Under the pieces are notes generated by a model. The model was not told the DNA's origin, made no database searches, and saw only the letters and a program-made list of their open reading frames with translations. Below are positions 12,623-24,034 of a DNA stretch of 64,000 bases, in pieces (position 1 is the stretch's first letter; the number at the start of each line of letters is the position of its first letter). The stretch covers positions 18,876,609-18,940,608 of the forward strand of contig CM041084.1 in the NCBI GenBank assembly GCA_023079485.1, read 5' to 3'. Position numbers and translations under genes: made by a program. The stretch is from Archilochus colubris (taxonomy: Eukaryota; Chordata; Aves; Apodiformes; Trochilidae).

Positions 12623-12766
12623 TGTGATTTCTCTCTCTGCCTTGCTCCTGGTGTTCTTTGTCCTGCTCTCTGTTTTCTTTAAGCAAAGAAGAGAAGGAAT
12701 CTCTCTCTGTTTAGTCTTGAGTCTTTACAGCCTTGTTTTTTTGTTTTGTTTTTTTTTTTTCAACAG

Positions 12767-12943
12767 AGAACATACAGAGCTATGTATGACTACAGTGCTC
12801 AAGATGAAGATGAAGTTTCCTTCAGGGATGGTGATTATATCATCAACGTGCAACCAATTGATGATGGCTGGATGTATGGTACTGTTCAGAGAACTGGAAA
12901 AACAGGAATGCTTCCAGCAAATTATATTGAGTTTGTTAACTAA
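12767..12943 (+). CDS. NEBL: Nebulette (NEBL/LASP2), terminal coding exon: C-terminal SH3 domain and stop
   Basis: The exon has 58 codons and a TAA stop at 12941-12943, entered in phase 0 directly after CAACAG. It encodes a complete SH3 domain. The ALYDY-type motif is [15 protein letters not shown] (exon residues 5-19) with the acidic RT loop. The ligand-binding Trp is residue 35 (codon at 12869) in [22 protein letters not shown] closes the domain at the very C-terminus and supplies the conserved Pro-Ala-Asn-Tyr surface. The ending IEFVN and the [15 protein letters not shown] block match nebulette rather than nebulin or LASP1, whose SH3 domains I recall ending differently (VEAI-like). The domain binds proline-rich partners at Z-discs and focal adhesions, such as zyxin and other cytoskeletal proteins. 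It joins the exon at 6953-7068 in frame (AGL|RTYRAM). No break or missing key residue is seen. Confidence 0.97.
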   Translation, partial: RTYRAMYDYSAQDEDEVSFRDGDYIINVQPIDDGWMYGTVQRTGKTGMLPANYIEFVN

Positions 12944-13394
12944 TTTTTGTCTCTAGTCCTTTGAGCTTTATTATGATTTACTCAAAATCTAACCTTCTAG
13001 AAAAAGTCAGAATAATCTTTTAAGAGCACGTGTTCATTATCACTGCTGTAACAGTCTGCATTCTCACTCAGAATCTACTTTAGAGTCCTTTAAAGATAAA
13101 CAATCAACAAGAATCTCAGAGCTTTGAAAATGGCGTTGCTTATAATAGTGCTCCCTCAAAATGAGAAACATAAATGAAAGCCTGGTGCTGCTCATTTTAT
13201 AAAGATTTCAGTAAATTTGCTATAAAGGAGAAATACCTTTTCCCTACGCCTCAAAGACATTATTTCTCTATGTAATAACCATAAAACTGATTCACTTCTT
13301 ACGGCACTCTGAAGTCTCAGGATGTTAGCCCACTGAGTTTGAACACATCTTCAAATTGTTAGGGATGTTTTTATGCTTGAGCAGTTAGCATTCT

Positions 13395-13467
13395 AATAAA
13401 AATGTTGAGTAGATAATTCAATCTTTTCAAATAATGACAAGTAATATTCTAATAAAAAACAAATAAA
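13395..13467 (+). terminator. NEBL: Cluster of three AATAAA poly(A) signals (proximal NEBL end)
   Basis: Hexamers AATAAA lie at 13395-13400, 13451-13456 and 13462-13467, about 450-525 nt after the NEBL stop codon. Cleavage would be expected around 13480-13495. The downstream sequence is only moderately U/GU-rich, so strength is uncertain. The region is AT-rich and single hexamers arise by chance, but three within 73 nt are more suggestive. Confidence 0.4.
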
Positions 13468-15344
13468 AGTTCCTATTGCTCAGCAGCCTTACAGTGAACA
13501 AATTTATTTTGACAGTAAAAACTTCTTGACTCTCACCCACATTTATTGCTGAATTACCCATTTTCTCTTGTTTCCAAAAGTGACCTCTTCCATCAGCTTT
13601 GCTTGTTTCTGAGTCCATTAGTTAGATCCAAGTCTTGATTCATGATTCTTCAGTATCTACTCCACAGAAAATTCCTTGCGAAGACTATCTAGAGTATAAA
13701 ACCTGTCAACTCTTCTGTTTCCTTTTAATAATACTTAGCATTTAAGTAGAAACTTCCATTAGGAGAATGTAAAACTAATAGTACTTTATGTTAGTTCCTT
13801 TACCCTCAGCTGTACTGCTGTAAATAGCCTGTGAGAGGCCCCAGTGCTGTGCAGTCACCCAAAGCCTGCAGTCTCATTCCTCCTCCTCCTCATCACAGGT
13901 AACTTGCTTAATGGCTGCTTTGCTGATGAGCTGTTGTACCCACCCCTGCTGCAGAAATACTTTCACCTCCACTGAGGAGTAAAGAAGAGCTCTGGTTATT
14001 GTAGTGCATTTCAGCTCAATGGCCTGTTGCTTCAGATTCCTCCAAAAATGTTGGTGATCCAACAGTGGGTTGTATGCTTATCAAATGATTTATGATGGAG
14101 AAATGCTATGTTTTTTTCCTCATAACTGACAGCAGAGGGAAAATTAGTGAAACAAATCCGTCAAATTCCATGCCATTTTGCTTCAATTTAGCCATCTGTA
14201 GAAAACAGTAAAAATAATTTGCTGGCAAACCTTCACATGTGCCATTTGGTGTCCATGAACTTACCATCAGAACCAAAGGATCCAGCTCTCAGTGAGGCTG
14301 AGCAGATATCAAATAACTGGTGGCATAATGGATCTGTAAGAGGGAGTGTGTTAGCAGACCTGAATCATTGGGAAGGTGCTTTTGCTTTGCCTGAGTGCTG
14401 GAAGGGTGCTGCATTCCCTCACAGGGAGAAACAGGGAAGAAGGGCAAGCGGGTTAAAGATTTGCATGGGAACTTACTCATGTGGATGCATACAGGTGAGA
14501 GGAGGAAAATGTTTTTGCTCATACCATCATTTATGGTGTTCAGCCATATGCTAGAGAAGGTAATTTTGGAGTTGCTCTCAGAATGTTAAACCTGTGCTGG
14601 CTTTCTTCCATTTCTGAAGTTTTTAAAGAAGAACGAGATACAGAGTTTACAGGCAATTTTCTATTTTTCAATTCATCAAGTAAGCAAGCCTGTGATATCT
14701 TTTTACAGAATAAAGAAGGCAGGCAGTATGGACTTGCTATGTTAACTGAGAGTTGTCAATGGAAATACCTGCTAGTTCTATTTTTGCATACAACTGGAAG
14801 TTGGAAAACTTAGGCAATATTTAAGGCGTTAAAGCAGTGCTTATCCCAGGTGCCAAACAAATTGTGGAATCACTGCTTAACAAAGATTAAAAATGTCTGT
14901 GGCTGTGGCATTGTCCATGGTTTTTTGTGATCTGCCTCATTTCCAGGCTAAAGCTGACCAGGAGCACCTAACTTATAATCAGGGATGTGTTACTCTAAAT
15001 ATGTAATCTGTATGGGTCACACTACTATCGTTTGGAATTCTTGGAAGTTTTGCATGTAGAGCTGCTTCCGCAGCAGACCCTTATGTATTACTGGTAACTT
15101 CTACAATAAATTAGCAGGCTTTGCAAGTTAAATGGCTTTTTCAAAAGGCTGTGTGCTGAGATGAGCTAGAAGCTCCAAAACAAGCAGTCTGCATCTGTGT
15201 TGGCTTTCATCACCAGCTATCAGCCATCAGCAAGGAGGGGAATCCTGTTTTATGATGGCTGGCAAACTTTTCTGGTGATTCCTGAGGCAGAATGGAATAT
15301 CGCTTGCTGCTGTGCTGCTCCGTTAGCTGTGTAATTCTGACAGC

Positions 15345-15370
15345 AATAAAAACAAGTTGTTGGTTTTTTT
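15345..15370 (+). terminator. Candidate intermediate poly(A) signal with GU-rich tail
   Basis: AATAAA (15345-15350) is followed within a few bases by GTTGTTGGTTTTTTT, a GU/U-rich stretch of the kind bound by cleavage-stimulating factor. The spacing is tight but possible. This would give a NEBL 3' UTR of about 2.4 kb. Confidence 0.3.
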
Positions 15371-17653
15371 AGCAGATATGACTAAAAAATATAGAGAACA
15401 GATGTATTGCATCAGGTTGCAGTTTTTTGCGACTTATAAAAGCAAAAATCTCCACCTATTAAAAATGCACTAGCATTTTCCTTAAGTGAGCAGACGGCTT
15501 GCAGTGTTGCACACTGTATGTACATTGCAAAGAAAATCAGAAAATAAGCATTTGATTACAATAGAGGACTATGCTATTTAAACAGTGGGAATAAAAATTC
15601 CTTTATTAATCTTACATATTCATTAACTTGGCAAAGCAGCTAAAGCTATTTGCAAAATAAAAAAGATCACAAAACAAAACAATTTGTGAACTGTATTTCT
15701 CTTGTGAGAATGGTATGTCAGCAAAATTATTAAGATCTCTTTCAAGTTACTTATTAATGTAATCAGGTTTTCATGTTGTAAATGCTTAGTAATTTGTGTT
15801 CATATGGAATAGTTTCTGCTTTTTTAGTTCAATCTCATTATACAGCTTTGTTCTATGCAATGCCATCAAAGCCCCAAAATTCTCAGAGTGCAATTATAAA
15901 TTTGTTTTTTAAGATCTACAATTCTTAAGGTAAAATTTTGTAAGGGAAAGAAAGTCAGCAACTAAACTGGGCCAGCACAGGTTTTACAAGGCATATGTTG
16001 GAGCCTGTTAATGCAGTGGGATGTAGGGGTGAAGAGATGTTATATGCTGTCTTGTCAACTTTGAAGTGTATATTGATTTTAACACAGCATGTTCCCCTCA
16101 CTGTACTTTCTTCCTGGAGACAACATTTTTCTGAGGAAAGGACTTTTTAGGAGCCAAATTTCCCAAGATGTTCCAAAGTTCAGGTTGGACGGTCACAAAT
16201 TCCCATTTTAGAAATAAAGAAGATAAAGTGTGCTGTAATTCTTGCTAACATGAGTATAAATGTAGGAAGCAACATGGAGCATATTCATACATACATACAA
16301 GAACAAATGGGTGCCTTGCTTTTCATTACTCTTTCTTGCCTGGCTAATCTTCATTTTCTAAACAAAGCTACTTACAGATACTGCAGTTGTAGTTTTTCAT
16401 TATGGAACATTAGCATTTAATCTTGATGAAACAGGGTTTTCTTGATTACATTTGACACACCATAAACCACTTCAGCAGACCGGGATTTGACAGAGAATCA
16501 CATCCCATGGATTATATTTTTAAAAAATGTGTCCCTGATGAGTGTTCTTCAGGGATATGGAAGGTCTCCAATACTTGGGAAGGGTAATAATTTGAGTTTT
16601 TTATTGTACAGTGACTGCATGTCATCTTGTACAATGGAAAAGAAATCACAAAACCAGAAGTCTTTGGCAGAAGGTGGTACAGTGTATAAAATGTTATGTT
16701 TTAATTATGTTGATAAATACTCCATTTAAAATACAGAACATGCTTTAGTTAGCAAATATTTGAATAATATACTAAACCAGACAAAAGATGCTGTTGAAAA
16801 AAGATCTCTATACTGACGTGCCGGCAAATGCACATTATTGGTGAGCTGTAGAAGAAGAAACCATTTTGCAATGCTTTAGTGATTTTCTCCAGCTTTATGC
16901 CATAGGAAACCCATCTCTCCTTTTGAAAAAAAACCTGAAAGCTAGATTTCCTAAACTGCCTGCACTACAACAGTATATTCAAGGAACTTCATACGCTTCT
17001 TGTGTCTGATAAGTAGAATTTGCATATTGTACTTAAGTTGTAATCCAGTTGTTGTTGACATTTGTTTAATTATTATTATTTTCTTTTTTTTCGGGGGAGG
17101 GGTAAATAAGCTATACTGTAGCATTTCAATCATGTGTATTTAATATTACTATTAGAAAATGCTAGACCATTGGGAGACAGCAATGACTGTATTGACATTG
17201 AATAGCGTGATGTGGAAACTCTCTCAGCTGTTGGTTTTTGCAGTGTGTTATAAAAAGCAAAAATGAACCGCTGTGCAGTTTGGCTTATGTTTGCTTTAAA
17301 GTGTGTAAAGTTTTAGTTATTTTGCAAAACTGTACTGTATTTGAGAGTATACAGTTATGAAGGTAACAATTGTTTTTCAAAGGACAGATATACTTACTCT
17401 TGGATCATATGATGTATCATCTTAATTTGGCTTTTGTTATGCAGAAAATTAACACCAGCTATTAAAATATATTTTAGTAGAAATGCTTTAATTCCTGTTT
17501 CTTCCTCTACACTGTGAATATTTAAGCCTGGGTGGACTAGAGGAACATCATGCTGCCCAAAGTACTAACCTATGCAAACTAGTTCACATTTTAGTTGATG
17601 TCACAGTGGATGTAACATAACAATTTATTTTGCATAACATTAAAGGTCATTCA

Positions 17654-18190
17654 AATAAAACTTTAAACCCAGCACTATGTATGTATTATATTAATAAACA
17701 AATCTCTGCAAAGCTACCATACCCATTATTGTAAGTTATCAAAGATATATATTGTTTTAACTAAGGTTACTTTGAGTTTTCAAAGTTAAGTATAATACTT
17801 AGTACTATTTTTTTTCAAGCTTCATCTCAGTAAATAGTTCCCTAAACCATCACTTTATTTCAGAAGTGCTCTGTCCTCAGAGGGGTAATTTGCTTTTTCA
17901 ATCTGTATTTGTAATCCTTCAGTAGAACATAAGATTCCATGTCCTTGTTTTGCTTGTATAATGAAAGGCAGCAGGTGAAGGAGATCCACTGATGTGACTA
18001 AGACCCATTTGCTGGTCTGTAAAAGGGCATTTGGTTAAGCATGCTTTCAGTGCAGCAGTGTTGAAAACAAATTGGGTTACTGGCCTCTTTAAGACAATTT
18101 TTATATACAAATGTGGTTCTTGGGTTATCTTGATTCACTTACAACGAGTTTATTTTTACATCATTGTAAGAAAGTTTAAGTTAAAATAAA
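17654..18190 (+). terminator. Candidate distal poly(A) signals
   Basis: AATAAA occurs at 17654-17659, 17693-17698 and 18185-18190. If NEBL uses a long 3' UTR as in mammals, its end could be here. These are signals by motif only, with no transcript evidence. Confidence 0.25.
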
Positions 18191-20452
18191 ATCCAGAAGT
18201 ATTTTGGAACTGCTTTTCCTGTAGTTGAAGAATATTATTATGCTTAGGGACGTGGTTTATTTATTTGAGTTAAATCTACATACAGTCCAATGTATTGCAT
18301 TAGAATCCTTTGTTTGTATCAAGTGTTAGTTTGAAGAAGACTTTTAACAATGTATGAGGACAAATGCTGCCTGTATAGCAAAGTTCCATGTTACAAATAT
18401 TGTAGCCAACAGCAGTTTACAATAAGAAAACATATTAGGAGATGCCAAAATGGCCCTCAAGCAATCAGAATGTGTTTTATTTGTAAATCCCTCCATAATC
18501 TGCTAGAGCAAGTGCAGTACTTGATTTTCTATTTCTATTCCATGTATTTCAGGTTAAGGTTCTCCTGAGAGCCACTGATACGAAGTAGGCAGGAGTCGTG
18601 TGTTCAGCATCTGAAGGATTATACCCTTATTCAGTAGCAGTTTAAAATCTAACAAATGCCTGAAGTGAGGAAGGCTTTCCCGTCTTTATTGACCTCACAG
18701 AGTATCATTATCAAAAGGATCTGTGTACTGTCACTTTTAAGTCCTGTGGATACCTTCCATGCTGTATATTGGATAAATGAAGAGTTTCTAGCTATCTCTG
18801 CTTATAGGATGCCCTCACTTCTGTTTTGTCACAGAACTGGGCTTTTGATTTTCTCTGTCATGATAATTAGGAAGAGTAAGTGAATTTTACATAGAGTTCT
18901 CTGTGCAGGGGGAAAAGTTGCCCAATGCATTGGCTGTGTGCTGCTTCCCTTCCCTCCTCCCACTCAAACAACACTCCAAGCCCAACAATGTTTCCACTCC
19001 TATTCTGCAGTGTACTTCTCCATTACATGAAATGATCCAGTTCTTTTTCTTTTTCTTTCCTCCAAATAAGTCCTTTTGTCATCATGATTTCATTGATTCA
19101 GTTTATTGGACAACCTCAAACCCAGTAATGTCAGCATAAGGTAGAATAATAGGGATACAGAGGCATGGCTGAAGTGAAAAATCACAATTTTTTTACTCAC
19201 GTTTTTCTGCAGAGCTTAGCATAAGTCAAACCCGTGTCTGGGAGTGCATGTTGAACAACTGACCTGTAAGCTGAGCAATAGTGCATGGATGTGCTTGGCC
19301 TCTCTCTCTCTGTGCTTCAGTGATGGAAGTGACTAGGGGCAGTGTACAGATTCCTGATCCAGTTTTTGAGCAATTAGTTTGAATCCCAATGCCATCCTCT
19401 GGCATATGGCATTCATCAGGGCTAATCTATCCTTCCAGAAAATGAGACTTCATGCAGGACAGAGGGAATGAATTTTCAGATGATTTAAACTTCACGTTCT
19501 CATGCCCTGCTGGGAGGAAAGCCCTTGTGCACAGTCAGAATATTGAGCCCCATAGCACTGCAGCAAGTTCCTAACACTGAATTCTCTGAGTCCAGGATGA
19601 GACTTGCCACAGAGCTCACCTGCTCCACAAGTTTGGTAAGGCCCTGTTGGCAAACAGCTTGCAAAGTGGAGCAAACAAAGAGGCTGAATGTCAGGCTAGG
19701 TGTTTGGATTGACATTCATGGTGCTTGCACTTTCAACCTTTACCTTTCCTGCTAACATTTTTGAAAAAGTAATGGGAAAGCTCTGCTCCTCACAGCACTC
19801 ACTGAGTGTGCTGCTAGGCAAATTACGCTTCAACAGACCAGAGTCAAGGGCAGGGGTGAGGTTTTTGAAGACAACATTTTGCAATTATACTTTCAAATAT
19901 TGAAGTTACCAAGGTCCTGTTACATAAATGAACTTCTGCTTTGTTCCTCTGCATTTTCTTTTTGTCCTCAAATCCCAGTAAAATTTTAGCCTGGTGGCCT
20001 TTCATTCCTTGTTGTTGCATTCCTTGTGGCGGTTACCTTTGTGAGAAGGGAAAAAGACCAGAAATGTTGGAGTAATTCAAATAGCTTTCTTTTCATACAA
20101 TTTTTTCATTGTTATGCTAAATAAAATCTGGGAAATATTCTCTATTCCGAGACCCTTTATTCTGCCCTCAAGGAGGTAGCAAAACAAATAACATATTCCC
20201 TGTCCAAATGCCACAGGCTGTGATGCTCTGTTGTACAGCTGTGATTATTGTGAAAGGGAGGACGTGTGCTTCAATGACAACAGCTACAGTTTGACATTAG
20301 AGCTAGCACCTAGCAAAGATTCCTGAGAGAGCTTTCTCAGCTTGGTGTTCCTTTGAAAGAAATGGCCATCCCTGTTGTACCAGTGCTTTCTGGAAGCAGT
20401 AAAGTCGTAACTTTATAATTTGGTTTATTTTCTAGATGCACTCTGGTAAACA

Positions 20453-20464
20453 CAGCTGCAGCTG
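20453..20464. promoter_or_regulatory. Two abutting CAGCTG E-boxes
   Basis: CAGCTGCAGCTG is a tandem pair of the E-box form favoured by myogenic and neural bHLH factors. It lies about 7.5 kb beyond the end of NEBL, a striated-muscle gene, so a muscle enhancer is conceivable. Two adjacent sites also occur by chance. Confidence 0.2.
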
Positions 20465-21812
20465 CTTTTGGACAGATTGATTTTAGATGTTGTTTTAAGT
20501 AATTTCTGCTTATGTTTTTGTTGGTGTGCTGCTTTCTTTTGCTGCTTCTCATGATATGCTGGCCAAGCCAGAAGAACACATCAGACCTAGTCATGAGAGG
20601 GCTTTCTGCCAGGCTAGAGATGTATGTTTTCTTAATTTAAGCTTTTCTTCCTTTTCCACCATTGCCAAACTGGTCCATTGAACATCAGAGATATACACAG
20701 GAATGTAGCTGACATCCTACAAGAAGGCCAGAACTGTGATCTGAGCTGGTACAAAATGACTCAAAAGAAAGGCAAAATCACTCATCACAGTCAAACTAAC
20801 TTGTCCACTATCTGAACACATGAACCATGAAGCACAAACAGTACCATGTCCCTAAAAAATATTTGTTCTCTAAATATTGCTGATATATGACTATATATAT
20901 TTGGGACTACATGGATCCTACCTGAGAAACACACTGAGAAATGAAAAAAAAGTAACAGAAGGCTTTTCATGTCTTACTGCAATGCTCTTTGACCACGAGG
21001 ACCCTACAACTGGACCAAAACTTCACATTTTAATGAGGTAGGTGGAACAAGCTTAGCTAGGCTGTGCATTAACTTATTTAAAAAATATTTTTCTCATTTC
21101 TCTCATATGATACAAATATGCAGTGAAGGGTTCTGTATAGAACTGAAGGTTTTGATCTGGTTTTGGAAAGCAATGTTGGGAAACCATGGATCATATCAGA
21201 GTAATTGGATTTGTTTCTTAGCTCAAACTAAGATTTCTTAGTCTGTGGTATTTCTTGTCTGTAACATACTGTGTGTTTAGCTGAGGCAAAACCAAGGTTG
21301 AATGGGCAGACTTTATAATATTTAGGTTCAGAAAAAAAGAACAATAGAGACAGGTGGGATTTTCAAATTACATCTGTAATCATCAGGATTGGTTAGAGGA
21401 ATGTTGGGAATTTTACTCGTTTTAACACTCCAATTTGCTTTAAGAGATCATCAATCATCCTTAGTGACTTAACTATAATTAGTAAGATATTCACTAAATT
21501 AGGAACCTAAAAATTTTGTTTACCCTTACTTAAATCAAATATCTAACACCTAAGCTAGAGTTATGTTGACTCTTTTTCCATCTTTTTAGTCTGAGGAATG
21601 TTAATGAGGTTATGTGAAAGGGTACATCATCAGTGAAATGCATGTTGGTTCTGAGTTCCCCATGGTTTGGCAGTTAGGATGTTATTCTTGGGGCACTTAT
21701 TCAAAACCCCTATTCATGGACATTCAGATGAACAAACAAATCTTGGATGAGGATTTCAGTTGCTGGATTAAAGAGAGCTAAAAATGTCCCTTAGTCATGT
21801 TCTGAAAGACTG

Positions 21813-21827
21813 TTTTTTTTTTTTTTT
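21813..21827. repeat. T15 homopolymer
   Basis: A run of 15 T with no related element beside it. Confidence 0.9.
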
Positions 21828-23071
21828 ATTAAGGCCAGGATACACCCTCAGCAGGGTGTTCAGGGCTGCGAAACATTAGTAGGGATGGATGGGTGCTTCA
21901 TCTTGGAGATATTTGAGGCCTAGTCACTTGCCTCAGCTTTCATACCTGCAGTCAAGAAACTGCAAAGGGGAGATACATAGCACATGGCTCTTACTCAGTA
22001 TGTCCTGTGTGGCTGAACATCTGTCATGGGTTATTTTAAAAATCATATTGTGTGGAATGAGTGGTAGGATGCTCATGTTGGCCTTCAATAGCCAAGGAAT
22101 CCCCAAGAAGAAGTGGGCCACCACTTGAGATCCAAATCTTAATTTTATAGCCCAGATGTGTTAAGGGTATGGGCGCACCTCACAAATCTCCAAGGAAGTG
22201 GAAGATTTTGCTCCCTGATGAGCTGGTTGTGTCTTGCCTCTCTTGGTCACAGCCAGTCCTGAGAACAGCCCTCCTTGGGCAAGTGGTTTGAGTGGCTGCC
22301 TTTGCTAGCACCTGTCTCAGAATTTGCAGCTCCTCCAGGTCAGCTGTGCCATTCAGCATTGCCTCAGCACCAACAGATTTCTGCTGTTTCATTTTAAAAA
22401 TATGTTTTCCTGTGAGTTGCTCTCTCTATCACATACTTTTATCTCAGGCAGCAGGGTGGTAGCTGTGGCAAGAGGGCCACGGAGATTTGTTTTCTGGAGG
22501 TGGGAGCAGAGCTGTTCCATGTGGGGATGCAGACCCTGGGAGGCAGGAAGAGCTCCAGAGCTGGAAGTGGTCCAGTGAGTTGGGATAAGCTGAATCGGGA
22601 CATCTGGGAACTGCTGACTCTCCTGCTCATGGAGGGCAGGAAAAAGTTGTGGGTGCCCAAGGAGCAGTTGTCCTAAGTGGTGTTGTGTGTAGTCCTAATG
22701 ACTGATTTTCACAGTGTGCAGGCCATAGCTTACAACTACAAAACCTGGAGGAACAAAGGGAGCATTCCTGGAGGAAATTTTTTTGCTTCAAATTAAATTA
22801 TCCTTAAAAACACTCCGTGCCTCCCTTGGCCTACCATTTTCCGAGCATTGTAGGATTTACTGTGAAAAACAACTGCAGACCAAGCTTCCTCTTAGCTTTT
22901 TCATTTACTTTCTGCTGTGATGGGAGCAAAGGTCTCTTCACCTCGTGTGGCTGCAGCAGTTGGTGAAGACGTTCAGAAACCACCACAGTCATTTGCTGTA
23001 ACACTCCTGGCACACATAAAACTAATAACTATGACCCTACCTGTATTTTTCTAAATCTCTCTACATATTCA

Positions 23072-23110
23072 GAAAAAAAAAAAAAGAAAAAAGAAAAAAA
23101 AAAAAGAAAG
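23072..23110. repeat. Purine tract (A-rich with G interruptions)
   Basis: A run of about 39 bases made only of A and G, mostly A, with G at intervals. It is simple sequence; no retrocopy is recognisable upstream. Confidence 0.9.
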
Positions 23111-24018
23111 GTGTCCTGGAGCTAAGATGGACAAGTACAATAAGATCTCTTCTCCCCCTTTCCACTGTACACTTGGGAAGCTGTGGAGCAACATACCCTT
23201 ACCCACATGTGAGCTTTTAAAAAAAGCCTTTCAGGGGTGGGTGAGCTGTAGTTCAGCAGTCCCTGCAGCAATAAAAAAGGCAGTAATGTAAAACTGGCAC
23301 AAGGGGGCAGGTGTGCACCATTAAAAATATCTTTGTGTTTTAAGAGATTGAAATGGTGTTGACAAAATACGAGAACTAGCAGCAGGACATAGCCTAAAAA
23401 CTATCTTTTTATGTGCATAAGGGAGCTATGTTAATTGTGTTTTAAGTAAAAATGTATTGTATGTTTCTGTATATTTGATCAGATGTTTTGATGTTGTGAT
23501 CAGAGGGGTGGTCTGGCTAGACCTCGTTCTCTATTTAATAAGAATGAAATCTCCCATTTCTACATAAAATCAAGAGGATTTAGTATTAAAAATTGATAAC
23601 AAAATTTGATTTCTAGTGCAGATGAATAGCAGACATAACTGAGGTAGAAAAATATGTTTCATTAATATTCTTCTATTGATACCAAATATTGTTGTAGTGC
23701 TGAAAGGTGTCCCTGTATTTAAAAATGCCTGTGTGCTCCCTGAATAGTAGCAGTGACTTAGAAACCTGTGGTGGTGCCTATGGTGTTGTCCTGGAAGTTT
23801 TTAGAGTTAAATGTGTCTATAAAATGCTATATATAAAACTTCAAGAAGAAAGGCAGTGTAGGAGACATGAACAAGGTACAGTAATATTTGTTATTAAGAC
23901 ATTAATATGTAGAGATAACTATCCATTTAGTGACAGGATTTTCCTCCCAAGACCTCTCCATCTTTGTTGTCTCATCTGTTCCACGCTTTCTCCAAAGCAA
24001 ATGAATATTTTTAATGAT

Positions 24019-24034
24019 AAAAAAAAAAAAAAAA
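24019..24034. repeat. A16 homopolymer
   Basis: Sixteen A bases follow TTTTTAATGAT. No AATAAA at the usual 10-30 nt distance marks it as a retrocopy tail. Confidence 0.9.

Larger units (their letters stand above)
7069..12766 (+). other. NEBL: Last NEBL intron (GT-AG, phase 0)
   Basis: The intron starts with the consensus donor GTGAGT at 7069. It ends with a long T-rich tract (about 12735-12760) and the acceptor CAACAG at 12761-12766. Length is 5,698 nt. It contains a CR1 fragment (7418-8143), an (AT)n microsatellite (8419-8449), a palindromic TAATTA site (10623-10636) and, about 150 nt before the final acceptor, a juxtaposed CAG|GTAACA motif. The rest (8450-10500 and 10700-12600) is unique AT-rich DNA in which I see no exon. 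Confidence 0.9.
12944..18215 (+). other. NEBL: NEBL 3' UTR (start certain, end uncertain)
   Basis: The 3' UTR begins right after the stop codon. A first poly(A) signal cluster near 13.4 kb would give a UTR of about 0.5 kb. Many further AATAAA hexamers (around 15.1, 15.3, 15.6, 17.65, 17.69 and 18.19 kb) allow a much longer one. I recall that mammalian NEBL transcripts carry a 3' UTR several kb long, which is why I mark up to about 18.2 kb, but nothing in this sequence proves the distal end. The stretch has no CR1 and no credible coding frame. Its longest frame (about 14219-14554, 111 codons) has no recognisable domain. A Pumilio-type TGTAAATA lies near 13820. Confidence 0.45.

Noticed and set aside
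12624..12956. 110-codon frame overlapping the last NEBL exon in another frame
   Set aside because: It is out of frame with the SH3 coding sequence and runs through the intron's pyrimidine tract and acceptor. It is a shadow of the real exon.
14219..14554. 111-codon frame in the putative NEBL 3' UTR as a downstream gene
   Set aside because: Rich in Cys, His and Trp without pattern, with no recognised domain and no splice or start context. It lies in probable UTR.
22440..22680. Possible CpG island or promoter
   Set aside because: Although G+C- and purine-rich, it has few CpG dinucleotides and no linked first exon or TSS-like motif that I can see.
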